Origin: Staphylococcus argenteus
Lineage (GTDB): Bacteria; Bacillota; Bacilli; Staphylococcales; Staphylococcaceae
Direction: 5' to 3'
DNA length: 64,000 nucleotides
Assembly: GCF_000236925.1 (NCBI RefSeq)
Contig: NC_016941.1
Span: 1,488,001-1,552,000, forward strand
Made by a program: the position numbers and the translations under genes. Positions within the stretch are counted from its first letter, which is position 1, and every line of letters starts with the position of its first letter. Shown here one piece after another: positions 1 through 9,269 of the stretch. The notes below the pieces were generated by a model. It was given only the letters and a program-made list of their open reading frames with translations. It was not told where the DNA came from and made no database searches.

Positions 1-621
1 TGGTTCATAATACTTACGATATTCATCTAAACTTATAGTCGTGTATGTAATATAGAAATATTCATTTTTATATCCGACATTTTGTGTCTTGTTGATTGCT
101 TCTTTAGTAAAGCCTGTATATTGATATTTCTTTTCATTTTCTTTGAAAAATTTATATAAATTATCATACTTTTCTTTTTGTGCTCGATATTCAAAGCCAC
201 TGAGTACTGTACCCACCATCATACTCATATCACCACTTTTGTCCTCACTTCTTAATGAGCTATCACTCTCAATTATCGATTTATCAAATGGAATACTCGC
301 ATTAAATACGATGTCGTGGTCATCACAATGCACGTATACTTCTACGCCTTTTCCACTACCTACAACATTCGTAGCTTTAACTTTTAGACCGAAGTTATCC
401 ATAAAAAATTGTTCGCCTCGTTTAGCAATTTTATCTTTATGCTTCTTCGCAAATTCAATCGCATCTTTTTCTGCAGGTGGTTGGAAGCCTTGGCCTACAT
501 ATTTTGAGGCTTCCATTTCTTCTGGCACAGATTTTGTTTCTTTGTTGGATTCGTTATTGGTAGTTGAACATCCTGATAGTAGCAGTGTTGCTATTAAGAT
601 TAATTTTGCCTTTTTAAACAT
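1..621 (-). CDS. DUF1672 (TilA-like) lipoprotein, 3' end cut by window
   Basis: Partial lipoprotein gene running off the left edge. The N-terminus has a Lys-rich start, a hydrophobic stretch and a lipobox LLSGC with Cys18, so it is predicted to be exported and lipid-anchored. A shared DUF1672 core follows (YVGQGFQPPAEKDAIEF, FFMDNFGLKVKATNVVG, YTGFTKEAINKTQN). It is the third copy in a local family with 4245-5162 and the frameshifted 1056-1981, and this copy has no frameshift in the visible part. Members of this family neutralise the secreted lipase TslA in S. aureus (TilA, known from the literature); immunity here is inferred. The start is the ATG at 619-621, preceded by a GGTGATGA-type ribosome site. 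Confidence 0.85.
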   Translation of the reverse strand, partial: MFKKAKLILIATLLLSGCSTTNNESNKETKSVPEEMEASKYVGQGFQPPAEKDAIEFAKKHKDKIAKRGEQFFMDNFGLKVKATNVVGSGKGVEVYVHCDDHDIVFNASIPFDKSIIESDSSLRSEDKSGDMSMMVGTVLSGFEYRAQKEKYDNLYKFFKENEKKYQYTGFTKEAINKTQNVGYKNEYFYITYTTISLDEYRKYYEP

Positions 622-643
622 ATCTCATCACCCATTTATGTTT

Positions 644-1063
644 TTATTTAGAAGTTTCATTTTGCATATAGTTATACTCACTTAATTTATTTGCATCTTT
701 TAGTTCACCTATATATAAACCTCCAAGTACATCTACTTGTGTTAAATAATCTCTGATTTTAATTTAATTATTCATTAATTTAGCAATTTGAAGCCAATCA
801 TCTCCAATACCCAATGATTTTAATGGATTATCTAGATTAATTGCCTCATTAGATGTTCCTTGATAAACAATCGACTGTTGACCAGTTGGATTCCCCTGAT
901 CATAAAGAAGCTCGTATGTTTTTATATTAAGGTGTAACTAACATATTGTGATTTTCTAATTGTTTAAACCGTTTACCATTTATTCTAAAGTTTTTTCATT
1001 TATATCTTGATAAACCCAATAACTGCTCAATTCTGTTAAACCTCTATCATTAATTTTATTCGT
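644..1063 (-). pseudogene. Decayed 5' remnant of a TslA-like lipase toxin gene
   Basis: No open frame, but the minus strand translates in pieces to the N-terminus of the intact toxin at 2071-4242: NKINDRGLTELSSYWVYQDI, then YELLYDQGNPTGQQ, VYQGTSN, DDWLQIAKLMN and ELKDANKL. The intact gene has NNINDRDLTELSGYWVYQDI, YELLDENETPTGKQ, LFQGTDN, DDWIENIKLMN and KLKDANTL. The expected ATG reads ACG at 1061-1063, and there are in-frame stops and frameshifts. Homology ends near residue 140 of the toxin, so the Ser motif and the whole C-terminal part are missing. It differs enough from the intact gene to be a paralogue rather than a fresh duplicate. It lies directly after the frameshifted lipoprotein gene, in the same lipoprotein-then-toxin order as the intact pair. 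Confidence 0.75.
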
Positions 1064-1981
1064 CTTCGAATGCTCCAAACGACACTACTTTCTTATCATC
1101 AAACCGAGCTCTTTTTGTGCCAATAAGTTTATTTCCTAATTGAGTAGTTATAGTATTTTTGATTGGCATATCTTTTGTTCTTTCAATTTTCTCGGATAAT
1201 TCTATTACATTACTTATCTTTTCTTTTCTATTTTTTTCATCATTCGTACTAAACAATGTTGCTACAGTATTAGTATTAGCAGTATAATTTAGCTCTTTTC
1301 TGGCTTTTTGCATTCCCTCTTTAAATTCTTTATCATTTTTATGAATCAATGGTTCATAATATTTACGATATTCTTTTAAGTTTCTTGATAAATATGTGAT
1401 ATAAAAATATTCATTTTGATACCCAACATTTTGCGTCTTGTTGATTGCTTCTTTAGTAAAGCCTGTATATTGATATTTCTTTTCATTATCTTTAAAAAAT
1501 TTATATAAATTATCATACTTTTCTTTTTGCGCTCGATATTCAAAACCACTGAGTACTGTACCTACCATCATACTCATATCATCACCATTGTCATTACTAC
1601 GCATTGATCCTTTTTGATGGATGGCATCTTTGTACAAAGGTAGACTTGCATTAAATACAATGCCATGATCATCACAATGCACATAAACGTCTACACCATC
1701 ATCTTACCTACGACATTGGTAGCTTTAACTTTTAGACCGAAGTTATCCATAAAAAATTGTTCACCTACTTTTCCAAATTCTTTACGATGCTTCTTCGCAA
1801 ATTCAATCGCATCTTTTTCTGCAGGTGGTTGGAAACCTTGGCCTACATATTTTGAAGCTTCCATTTCTTCAGATACAGATTTTGTTTCTGTTTTTGTGTC
1901 TTTATTTGATTTATTTTCCATCGTGGAACATCCTGATAGTAGTAGTGTTGCTATTAAGATTAGTTTAGTTCTTTTAAACAT
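1056..1981 (-). pseudogene. DUF1672 (TilA-like) lipoprotein gene with single-base frameshift
   Basis: Two minus-strand frames (1691-1981 and 1056-1682) join into one lipoprotein gene. The first gives the signal peptide with lipobox LLSGC and the DUF1672 start as far as KATNVVG. The second gives the rest, from MHCDDHGIVFNAS to the end. Aligned with the intact copy, the stretch around 1690-1705 is one base short (14 nt where the intact gene has 15), which explains the frame break. The C-terminal third differs clearly from the 4245-5162 copy, whereas the middle carries a run of over 100 nt (about 1436-1550) identical or nearly so to 4615-4729. It is probably inactive unless the base is a sequencing error or the locus is phase variable. 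Confidence 0.8.
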
Positions 1982-2024
1982 AGCTCATCACCCATTTATG
2001 TGTTTGTAAAACTTTTATGTTTGA

Positions 2025-2061
2025 AAAAGCTACTTATTCTCAATGAAAACAAGTAGCTTTT
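2025..2061 (-). terminator. Intrinsic terminator after TslA-like gene
   Basis: Inverted repeat with 11-bp arms (AAAAGCTACTT at 2025-2035, AAGTAGCTTTT at 2051-2061), followed by T residues on the minus strand. It ends the lipoprotein-toxin pair before the next lipoprotein gene. Confidence 0.8.
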
Positions 2062-2070
2062 AATAAATAA

Positions 2071-4242
2071 TTAGTATACTGCTAGTTTTTCTAATTGCTC
2101 TTTAACTTGAATTAAGTTTGAACGAATTAACGAAGCAGATTGATCCATTGTTTGAATAGCTTGCCCTTCATTTTCGTTCAAGCCATTACAAACAACTTCA
2201 AACTGTTGTGCCATTTGATCAAGACGTGCATGAGCTTGAGTGTTTAAAATAAACATATCATCATAATGAGATGGTTCAAAAATTTGATTAACAATTAATG
2301 GCTTCATATTTCTAACAATGTCATCTAAGTGATTTTCTAAAATTGGTGAAGCTGTTTTTAAGTTATTTAAAAATTCATCTAAATTTTTAAGTTTACTTTT
2401 TAAAACTTCAAGGCTTTTATCAATTTCGTCGACATTTATTCCCATAGCCTTTATCTTTATTTTCATTGTTACTTTGTATATTAAACTGCTTATTTCATAA
2501 ATATGTCTCACAGCTGTTTCTACCGAATGTATAACTTCAAGAATATAGTTTAATACTGGTTCAAAATAATTATTGTAAGTTTCTTGAACATAATCACTAA
2601 TTTTGTTAACTGCATTATCAATATGGTTTTTTAAAATTGTCATTTTTCTAGTTAAATAATTAGAAGATTGTACTTGACCCGAAATCATATGTTCACCGCT
2701 ATAATTAATAGATAAGTTTCCATCCATTACCGTTGCATCTTGATGTGACATTATATTTTTAATATCGGTTATCTGCTCTCCATATACATCATTTTGTTTT
2801 TTTACAAAATTTATATTATTATTCACAACATTTAAATGCTTCATCATTTCCTCTGTCACGCCATCTTCAAAATCATGATCTAAATTTTTAAACATTTCTT
2901 TAATTACGTTATCAAGTGAATCATGTAAACTTTCTATGCCACGTTGTAATTTTTTATCTAAATCTTCAAGCATTTCTTCAATAGTATTTAATTCAAAAAT
3001 AAGGCCTGCAACTGATAAAAATATGAAAGCAATTCCAACAAGATTTTTTTTGACATTATCAATTGCGCTAAATGCATCCTTTTTCAAAGAAGTTAATTCC
3101 CTACTCATCCCTTCAAGGATATCAACTTCGACAATATTTTTAAAATCTTGTTTAAGTTTATGTTTTCTTTCTCCAAAATTAGAATTTTCAACCTGTGAAA
3201 TGTTATAGCTCTCATTCAAATAATTTACACAATCGGTTAACATATTACTTGTTTCACCAGTTACCAAATTACTTAATGCACTAAGGTTTTCTAGATTTAA
3301 TTTTATAGGAGTCCCTTTACCAGTTCTCGCTATTGAATCTCCTGTCCACACATTAATTGGAATCCTATCATCCATATTTATATCGATTTCAATAGTTTTT
3401 TTGACTTTTTTACCATTTTTAATCACAGTATCTTTAACTGATTTAATTTTATAAACTGGTAAATCCGTATAAGTATTATATCTTGGATTTAATTTTCTTT
3501 TATAACCTAAATGACTATTTACTAATCCATCTATCGTTGGCACACCAGTTTCTAAATTCACTCGTTTTCCTAGTGTCGGAGTGGCAAATGGATCTTGTAG
3601 CCAAGATAAAATATCAAACTTACTATGATAATTAATCATATTTTTAAAATTTTGAGATTTGAAATTTTCCCATATTGACTTTGGTAACATGGCAGGGTTT
3701 GTCGAAACTATATTTTTATCCGGATTAATCAAACCTTGATGGTTAGCACTTGCTCCTCCTTGAGAATTGCCCCCATCGGACTTAAGGGTTTTATTTTTAT
3801 ACGTAGACGGATTTTGCTTATATTTCTTTAAAAAATCAGAACTTTTAAGGGTATTTGCATCTTTTAGTTTCTGTTCATACGATTTAATATAAGCATTATT
3901 TTGTTCTAATAAAAAAGTTGACTTATTTTTATCATTCATCAACTTTATATTTTCAATCCAATCATCAGCAACCTTACCACGAAAAGGATTGCTTTTCACA
4001 TCACTCTTTTGGTTATCTGTACCTTGAAATAATAAAACTTGCTTGCCTGTAGGTGTTTCATTTTCATCCAATAGTTCATAAACTTTTATATCTGAACTAT
4101 TATTTTTATTAGCTACTTTCGTTATCTCTTCGACTTGTTTGAATTTTTTATCATTAACTCTAAATTTACTACCATCTTTAATATCTTGGTAGACCCAATA
4201 ACCACTTAACTCAGTTAAATCTCTATCGTTTATATTGTTCAT
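2071..4242 (-). CDS. TslA-like lipase toxin with helical C-terminal domain (probable type VII secretion substrate)
   Basis: About 723 aa. The N-terminal ~300 residues look like an alpha/beta-hydrolase lipase: LFQGTDN near residue 73, then the nucleophile motif GGNSQGG with Ser160. D210 in the segment HSKFDILSW and H244 in VNSHLGYK are candidate triad partners. A 20-residue hydrophobic segment lies near 400-419 and is followed by about 300 residues of predicted helix rich in K, E, D and N. There is no signal peptide. This enzyme-first, helices-last order matches TslA, the T7SS phospholipase A of S. aureus with reversed domain order (known from the literature); assignment here rests on architecture and on the adjacent DUF1672 gene. 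A GTG at 4246-4248 overlaps the upstream stop, but GAGG lies 10 nt before the ATG at 4242 and only 4 nt before the GTG, so ATG is preferred. No small helical partner genes flank it. Confidence 0.75.
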   Translation of the reverse strand: MNNINDRDLTELSGYWVYQDIKDGSKFRVNDKKFKQVEEITKVANKNNSSDIKVYELLDENETPTGKQVLLFQGTDNQKSDVKSNPFRGKVADDWIENIKLMNDKNKSTFLLEQNNAYIKSYEQKLKDANTLKSSDFLKKYKQNPSTYKNKTLKSDGGNSQGGASANHQGLINPDKNIVSTNPAMLPKSIWENFKSQNFKNMINYHSKFDILSWLQDPFATPTLGKRVNLETGVPTIDGLVNSHLGYKRKLNPRYNTYTDLPVYKIKSVKDTVIKNGKKVKKTIEIDINMDDRIPINVWTGDSIARTGKGTPIKLNLENLSALSNLVTGETSNMLTDCVNYLNESYNISQVENSNFGERKHKLKQDFKNIVEVDILEGMSRELTSLKKDAFSAIDNVKKNLVGIAFIFLSVAGLIFELNTIEEMLEDLDKKLQRGIESLHDSLDNVIKEMFKNLDHDFEDGVTEEMMKHLNVVNNNINFVKKQNDVYGEQITDIKNIMSHQDATVMDGNLSINYSGEHMISGQVQSSNYLTRKMTILKNHIDNAVNKISDYVQETYNNYFEPVLNYILEVIHSVETAVRHIYEISSLIYKVTMKIKIKAMGINVDEIDKSLEVLKSKLKNLDEFLNNLKTASPILENHLDDIVRNMKPLIVNQIFEPSHYDDMFILNTQAHARLDQMAQQFEVVCNGLNENEGQAIQTMDQSASLIRSNLIQVKEQLEKLAVY

Positions 4243-4244
4243 TT

Positions 4245-5162
4245 TCACTCAACCTCAATCTTAATAGGTTTGTTATCACTGTAATTTACTCGTTTAGTAT
4301 CGATGGTAGATTTCGTTAGTTGTAAAAATATTTTGGTGTTTTCTAAATTAAGGTTTAACTTTTTCACGCTTTCGGATAAATCTATAACATCATCTAATTT
4401 CTCGTCCTTTGAAAAGTTTCTACTTTTCGAAAACAGTGTTGTATATACTTCTACTTCAGCTTTGTAGCCTACTCCTCTTCTTGCTTCTTTCATACCATTA
4501 TTAAAATCTAGATTATTTTTTTTTATTAGAGGTTCGTAATATTTTCTATATTCTTGAAGTGTTGGTATATTTGCAACGATATAAAAATATTCATTTTCAT
4601 AACCACTATTTTGTGTCTTGTTGATTGCTTCTTTAGTAAAGCCTGTATATTGATATTTCTTTTCATTATCTTTAAAAAATTTATATAAATTATCATACTT
4701 TTCTTTTTGCGCTCGATATTCAAAACCACTCAGTACTGTACCGACTAAAGTGCTCATATCATCGCCTTTGTCCTCACTTCTTAATGAGCTATCACTGTCA
4801 ATAATTGATTTGTCAAATGGAATACTCGCATTAAATACGATATCGTGGTCATCACAATGAACGAATACCTCTACACCGTCGCCACTACCTACAACATTGG
4901 TAGCTTTAACTTTCAGACCGAAGTTATCCATAAAAAATTGTTCGCCTCGTTTGGCTATTTTATCTTTATGTTTCTTCGCAAATTCAATCGCATCTTTTTC
5001 TGCAGGTGGTTGGAAACCTTGGCCTACATATTTTGAAGCTTCCATTTCTTCTGGTACAGATTTTGTTTCTGTATTTGTGTCTTTTTTTGATTCATTTTCC
5101 ATCGCGGAACATCCCCCTAAGATTAATGTCGTGGTTAAAACTGATCCAATGAATTTTTTCAT
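4245..5162 (-). CDS. DUF1672 lipoprotein, probable TilA-like immunity protein
   Basis: 305 aa, complete. The signal peptide carries lipobox LILGGC with Cys18, so the mature protein should be anchored on the outer face of the membrane, where a secreted phospholipase would act. The DUF1672 core runs to about residue 190, and a more variable Lys/Asn-rich C-terminus follows. Its stop codon abuts the start region of the TslA-like gene, so the two are probably co-transcribed and translationally coupled, with the lipoprotein made first. This order suits an immunity/toxin pair. Start: ATG at 5160-5162 with GAGGTG upstream. Family membership is clear; the immunity role is inferred from TilA of S. aureus. 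Confidence 0.85.
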   Translation of the reverse strand: MKKFIGSVLTTTLILGGCSAMENESKKDTNTETKSVPEEMEASKYVGQGFQPPAEKDAIEFAKKHKDKIAKRGEQFFMDNFGLKVKATNVVGSGDGVEVFVHCDDHDIVFNASIPFDKSIIDSDSSLRSEDKGDDMSTLVGTVLSGFEYRAQKEKYDNLYKFFKDNEKKYQYTGFTKEAINKTQNSGYENEYFYIVANIPTLQEYRKYYEPLIKKNNLDFNNGMKEARRGVGYKAEVEVYTTLFSKSRNFSKDEKLDDVIDLSESVKKLNLNLENTKIFLQLTKSTIDTKRVNYSDNKPIKIEVE

Positions 5163-5342
5163 ATGACACCTCGAATAATTTAATTATTACAATATATCTA
5201 TATTTTACCCTATTTTTATAATCAAATAAATAACTTTATCAAACTTTATATTTTTATATAAATTAGTAATATATTTAATAGTTGATATGCGCAAAAGTTC
5301 TAATTCCTAATCCACTTACAAAATTCCCAACATCAACCAAAA

Positions 5343-5385
5343 AACGCATGCTATAAATTAGAGTCTCTAATCAATAACATGCGTT
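5343..5385 (-). terminator. Probable srrAB terminator
   Basis: Arms AACGCATG (5343-5350) and CATGCGTT (5378-5385) enclose a second small palindrome ATTAGAGTCTCTAAT (5357-5371). It sits just after the srrB stop. The T-tract on the minus strand is weak. Confidence 0.5.
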
Positions 5386-5406
5386 CTTAAGTAATTATAT
5401 TCAGTT

Positions 5407-7158
5407 TTATTCAGGTTTTGGTAGTTTAATAATAAACGTTGTGCCTTTTCCTAATTCGCTTTTAACATCAATGGAACCACCATGCTCTTCGATAATCATT
5501 TTACAAATGAACAAACCTAAACCAGTACCTTGTTTACCTCGCGTTCTCGCTGCATCAACTTTATAAAAACGATCAAATACTTGTTGTAAATGTTCTGGTG
5601 CAATGCCTGTACCTGTATCTTTAATGTATAAAATATCTTCGCTTTCATTTTCATCACAAGTAATTGCAATTTCATCGCCAGGTTTCGTATAACGTGATGC
5701 ATTATCAATTAGGTTCGTTAGTACTTGATCCATTCGATCCATATCATAATTCCAAACACGCTTCTTACAATAATTAAAAGTCATATTTAGACCTAAATCA
5801 TCCGCTTGTTGACGATACTTAATTTTCATCTTATCTAGTAACGCTGCAATAGGCTGAACTTCTTTATTTACAGATAACCCTTCAGCATCCATGCGCGCAA
5901 CATTTAACAATTCATTAACTAAACGATTTAAACGTTTCGATTCATCAAGGACAATAGCAAGCGATTCTTTTATTTCATCCGGTTCTGTAACAATGCCATC
6001 CACAATTGATTCAGTGTAACCTTGAAGTAAAGATATCGGCGTACGCAATTCGTGTGATACATTTGCGATGAAATCTTTCTTCATTTGATCAAGGTTATGT
6101 TCATTGGTCATATCACGAATCGTTACAACAACACCACTTTTACCACCTTGTTCAATTTTATCAATATAACTTGTTGTCACTACAAAGAACCGCGCATTCA
6201 TTTCTAAATCACGCATTTCAGTTTGCTTTGATTTGAAAGTATCTTCGATTTGTCTTAATAAGAAGTCTTTTGCATCTTCATCAATATTGTCCATAATATC
6301 ATTAGCCATCTTATTAGATAAGATAATTTGTCGACTCTCATTAATACCTAAGACACCTTCAACCATCGAGTTAATCAGACTATCTCTAATATTTTTAGAA
6401 GTTGATAGTGCATCGACATGTTCTTCAATTTCTGTACTCATTTGATTGAATGCTTGTGATAATTGTCCAATTTCATCTTTTGTAGTAACAGAAGGTTTAT
6501 AAGAGTAATCCCCTTCAGATACACGAGTTGCTTGATCTCTTAAACGTCTTAATGGTTTTGTAATTCTTGAAGATAAGAAAAATGCAAAGACAGTTGTAAC
6601 TGTTAAGAAAATAACAGCAGTTATAATGGTAATAATCGTAATCGCATTATTTGTATCTTCGATTGATTTCAAATCTTTATATATAAAGACTCCACTATAT
6701 TTACTATGACTATTCTTCTGTGCTTTTGTTGGATAGCCTAACAAAATATATGTTTGAGACGAACCCTTTTCTTTAATCGTTACATTTCGAGTAACAGATT
6801 TACCTTTATCAAACACATCGTCAAAATGGTCGTTGTTGACTACTTCATTCAACATTTGCTTTTTAATATTAGAAAGTGAAGCTGTAGATTGACGGTGTTT
6901 ATTATTTATAATCATCAACCCGCCAGGATTTTCAATTAATGTTTGGCTATATTTTATCGCTTCTTCTTTGTTGTGTGATTGTTCGACCAGTGAACTAATA
7001 CGTCTAGCATCTTCTCTTATGGCATTTTCGGTTTCTTGTGTAAAGTAGTATTGCATAAATGTAATTAAAGCAATACTCAATAAAATTAAAACTGTCGTTA
7101 CTATTAAAATAATAGTTAACCACAGTTTAATTACGACACTATTTAGTCGGCTCATCAT
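5407..7158 (-). CDS. srrB: Sensor histidine kinase SrrB (respiratory response)
   Basis: 583 aa membrane histidine kinase that with SrrA adjusts respiration, fermentation and virulence genes to oxygen, nitric oxide and quinone state. Order: TM1 about residues 12-36, extracytoplasmic sensor to about 165, TM2 about 172-196, HAMP 197-250, PAS-like region, DHp domain with phospho-acceptor His369 in NVSHELRTP, and ATPase domain with NLIDNASRY and GTGLGLF. Cys464 and Cys501, reported to form a redox-sensitive disulfide in S. aureus SrrB, are both present. The frame extends nine codons upstream, but MMSRLNS gives the usual length. The start overlaps the end of srrA by 20 nt. Confidence 0.96.
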   Translation of the reverse strand: MMSRLNSVVIKLWLTIILIVTTVLILLSIALITFMQYYFTQETENAIREDARRISSLVEQSHNKEEAIKYSQTLIENPGGLMIINNKHRQSTASLSNIKKQMLNEVVNNDHFDDVFDKGKSVTRNVTIKEKGSSQTYILLGYPTKAQKNSHSKYSGVFIYKDLKSIEDTNNAITIITIITAVIFLTVTTVFAFFLSSRITKPLRRLRDQATRVSEGDYSYKPSVTTKDEIGQLSQAFNQMSTEIEEHVDALSTSKNIRDSLINSMVEGVLGINESRQIILSNKMANDIMDNIDEDAKDFLLRQIEDTFKSKQTEMRDLEMNARFFVVTTSYIDKIEQGGKSGVVVTIRDMTNEHNLDQMKKDFIANVSHELRTPISLLQGYTESIVDGIVTEPDEIKESLAIVLDESKRLNRLVNELLNVARMDAEGLSVNKEVQPIAALLDKMKIKYRQQADDLGLNMTFNYCKKRVWNYDMDRMDQVLTNLIDNASRYTKPGDEIAITCDENESEDILYIKDTGTGIAPEHLQQVFDRFYKVDAARTRGKQGTGLGLFICKMIIEEHGGSIDVKSELGKGTTFIIKLPKPE

Positions 7159-7864
7159 TAGATTTAACCTCAAATTTATACCCAACGCCCCATACTGTTT
7201 GAATCATGTGTGCAGCTTCACTAGACACACGATTTAATTTTTCTCTAAGACGCTTAACATGAGTATCAACTGTTCTTAAATCACCGTAAAATTCATAATG
7301 CCAAACTTCTTTTAATAATTGTTCACGGTCAAATACTTTATTTGGTGTTTTAGCTAAATATATTAATAATTCATACTCTTTTGGAGTCAAATTAACTTCT
7401 TGATTATCAGCAAGTACGCGATGTGCATCATTATCAATTTCTAAATGTTTAAATTCAATCACATCACGTGCGTGAGGTTCGCTTTGTTCTACAGTTGTAG
7501 ATTGCGTTCTTCTTAGAAGTGCTTTAACTCTTAAGACTACTTCTCTCGGCGAAAATGGCTTAACAATGTAATCATCTGCACCAGATTCAAAACCTTCAAC
7601 ACGGTTTGTTTCTTCGCCTTTAGCAGTCAACATAATAATTGGTGTTTGTTTATGTTCACGCAATTTAGTTGCCACCTGGATACCATCCATTTCAGGCAAC
7701 ATTAAATCTAGTAGTATGCAAGCATAATTATTCTCCATTGCAAGGTCATAAGCTTCTTGCCCATTACTTGCTTCATGGATTTCAAAAGATTCTCTTTCTA
7801 AATACATTTTAAGTAATCTTCTGATTCTATCCTCATCATCTACGATAAGTATTTCGTTCGACAT
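7139..7864 (-). CDS. srrA: Response regulator SrrA
   Basis: 241 aa OmpR/PhoB-type regulator. The receiver domain has acidic residues D9/D10, phospho-acceptor D53 in LLDLMLPEMDG, and the conserved lysine of IVKPFSPRE. The C-terminal winged helix carries LTPKEYELL and RTVDTHVKRLREKL. Partner of SrrB. The longer frame starts at 7882, but the ATG at 7862-7864 has GGGAGG about 10 nt upstream and gives the family length. About 130 nt separate it from rluB, so it may have its own promoter. Confidence 0.96.
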   Translation of the reverse strand: MSNEILIVDDEDRIRRLLKMYLERESFEIHEASNGQEAYDLAMENNYACILLDLMLPEMDGIQVATKLREHKQTPIIMLTAKGEETNRVEGFESGADDYIVKPFSPREVVLRVKALLRRTQSTTVEQSEPHARDVIEFKHLEIDNDAHRVLADNQEVNLTPKEYELLIYLAKTPNKVFDREQLLKEVWHYEFYGDLRTVDTHVKRLREKLNRVSSEAAHMIQTVWGVGYKFEVKSNDEPTK

Positions 7865-7996
7865 ACAGGTCATACCTCCCACACATGCTTTTCTTTACAA
7901 AAGTATTATATCACAGGAAAACGCATACAGTTATTAAAAACCTAAAATTTTGTGAAAAATTTCTCAAACTTTGTGATAAATACATATTTTATCTAA

Positions 7997-8734
7997 TTAT
8001 TTTCCGTGTTCAGCAAGATGACGCATTACTTTAACTTCATGAGGTGTTAATACGCGACCTTCGCCAGCATTTAAACCAACAACATTTAAAGGCCCATATT
8101 CAATACGAGATAATTTTGTCACTTGGTGACCAAAATGTTCAAACATTCTTCTAACTTGTCGATTTCGTCCTTCTGTAATTGTAATTTCAACCAATGTTGT
8201 ATTTTTATCTTTATCTTGTTTTTTAACTTTTACTTCAGCTGGTTGTGTTAAACCATCTTCTAATTCAATGCCTTTTTCTAAAGCTTTCACTTCTTCTCGC
8301 ATTAAATAGCCTTTTAGTTTCGCGACATATTTTTTCTTAATTTGATATCGAGGATGTGTCATTAAATTAGTAAATTCTCCATCATTTGTTAATAATAACA
8401 ATCCAGATGTATCAAAATCTAAGCGTCCAACAGGATAAATACGCGCATCAATATCTTTAAAGTAATCTGTAACCACTGTACGACCTCTATCATCTGATAC
8501 ACTTGTTATCACTTGTGTTGGCTTATGGAATAATATGTAAATTTTGTCCTCTTGTTCGATTTTAATACCTTCAACTTCAATCGTGTCAGAAGGTTTCACT
8601 TTTGTACCTAATTCAGTAACAGTTGTACCATTTACTTTCACTTTACCTTCAGAAATCAAAGTTTCTGCCTTACGTCTTGAAGTATAACCACTATTTGCTA
8701 TACGTTTTTGTAATCTCTCTAATTCTTTAGTCAT
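7997..8734 (-). CDS. rluB: 23S rRNA pseudouridine synthase RluB
   Basis: 245 aa. An N-terminal S4 RNA-binding domain (about residues 5-60, with [17 protein letters not shown]) precedes the RsuA/RluB catalytic domain. The active-site aspartate is in [13 protein letters not shown], and the motif [10 protein letters not shown] is present. It makes pseudouridine in helix 89 of 23S rRNA by homology. It overlaps scpB by 8 nt, the scpA-scpB-rluB arrangement common in Firmicutes. Confidence 0.93.
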   Translation of the reverse strand: MTKELERLQKRIANSGYTSRRKAETLISEGKVKVNGTTVTELGTKVKPSDTIEVEGIKIEQEDKIYILFHKPTQVITSVSDDRGRTVVTDYFKDIDARIYPVGRLDFDTSGLLLLTNDGEFTNLMTHPRYQIKKKYVAKLKGYLMREEVKALEKGIELEDGLTQPAEVKVKKQDKDKNTTLVEITITEGRNRQVRRMFEHFGHQVTKLSRIEYGPLNVVGLNAGEGRVLTPHEVKVMRHLAEHGK

Positions 8735-9269
8735 TATTTTCTCCTTTTTGATTGACTAGATTGCTGAAAAAAGCATCCATTTCTTCGTCGTCTTCTTCAG
8801 TTGTCGGTAAATCTTCTATATTAGAAATACCAAATACATTTAAAAACAAATCCGTCGTGATTAATTGTTGGCTACGCTGTTCATTAACCACTTTAGCTTC
8901 AACAAGTCCTTTGGCAATCAACGTTTTGACTGCACCATCCGAATTGATACTTCGAATTAATTCAATATCACTTCTTGATAATGGTTGGTTATAAGCAATT
9001 ATTGATAAAACTTCCATTGCCGCCTGTGATAATTTCATTTGTGACTTCTGCTCAATTAATTGTTCAATGTATGTTGCCGCTTCTTTTTTAGTTGTTAATA
9101 CATACGTCGTACCAAATCGTTGTATCATTAGTCCATGTGAGGAATAATTGTTAATTAATTCTACAAGTTGTTCTTTCGACATATCTAAAATGTCTAATAG
9201 TTGCTTTTCATCTAAACCTTCATCGCCAGCTGTAAATAATAGCGACTCTAAAATGCCATGATTATCCAA
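8727..9269 (-). CDS. scpB: Segregation and condensation protein ScpB
   Basis: 180 aa. Two winged-helix domains typical of ScpB are visible, with [20 protein letters not shown] in the first half, and an acidic C-terminal tail ([11 protein letters not shown]). It forms the SMC-ScpA-ScpB condensin complex that compacts and segregates the nucleoid. It overlaps scpA by 8 nt and rluB by 8 nt, so the three are probably translated in a coupled manner. Confidence 0.95.
   Translation of the reverse strand: MDNHGILESLLFTAGDEGLDEKQLLDILDMSKEQLVELINNYSSHGLMIQRFGTTYVLTTKKEAATYIEQLIEQKSQMKLSQAAMEVLSIIAYNQPLSRSDIELIRSINSDGAVKTLIAKGLVEAKVVNEQRSQQLITTDLFLNVFGISNIEDLPTTEEDDEEMDAFFSNLVNQKGENND

Noticed and set aside
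143..685. Long + strand frame opposite the first lipoprotein gene
   Set aside because: Antisense shadow; similar antisense frames recur opposite each copy of this repeated gene (1665-2009, 4897-5166).
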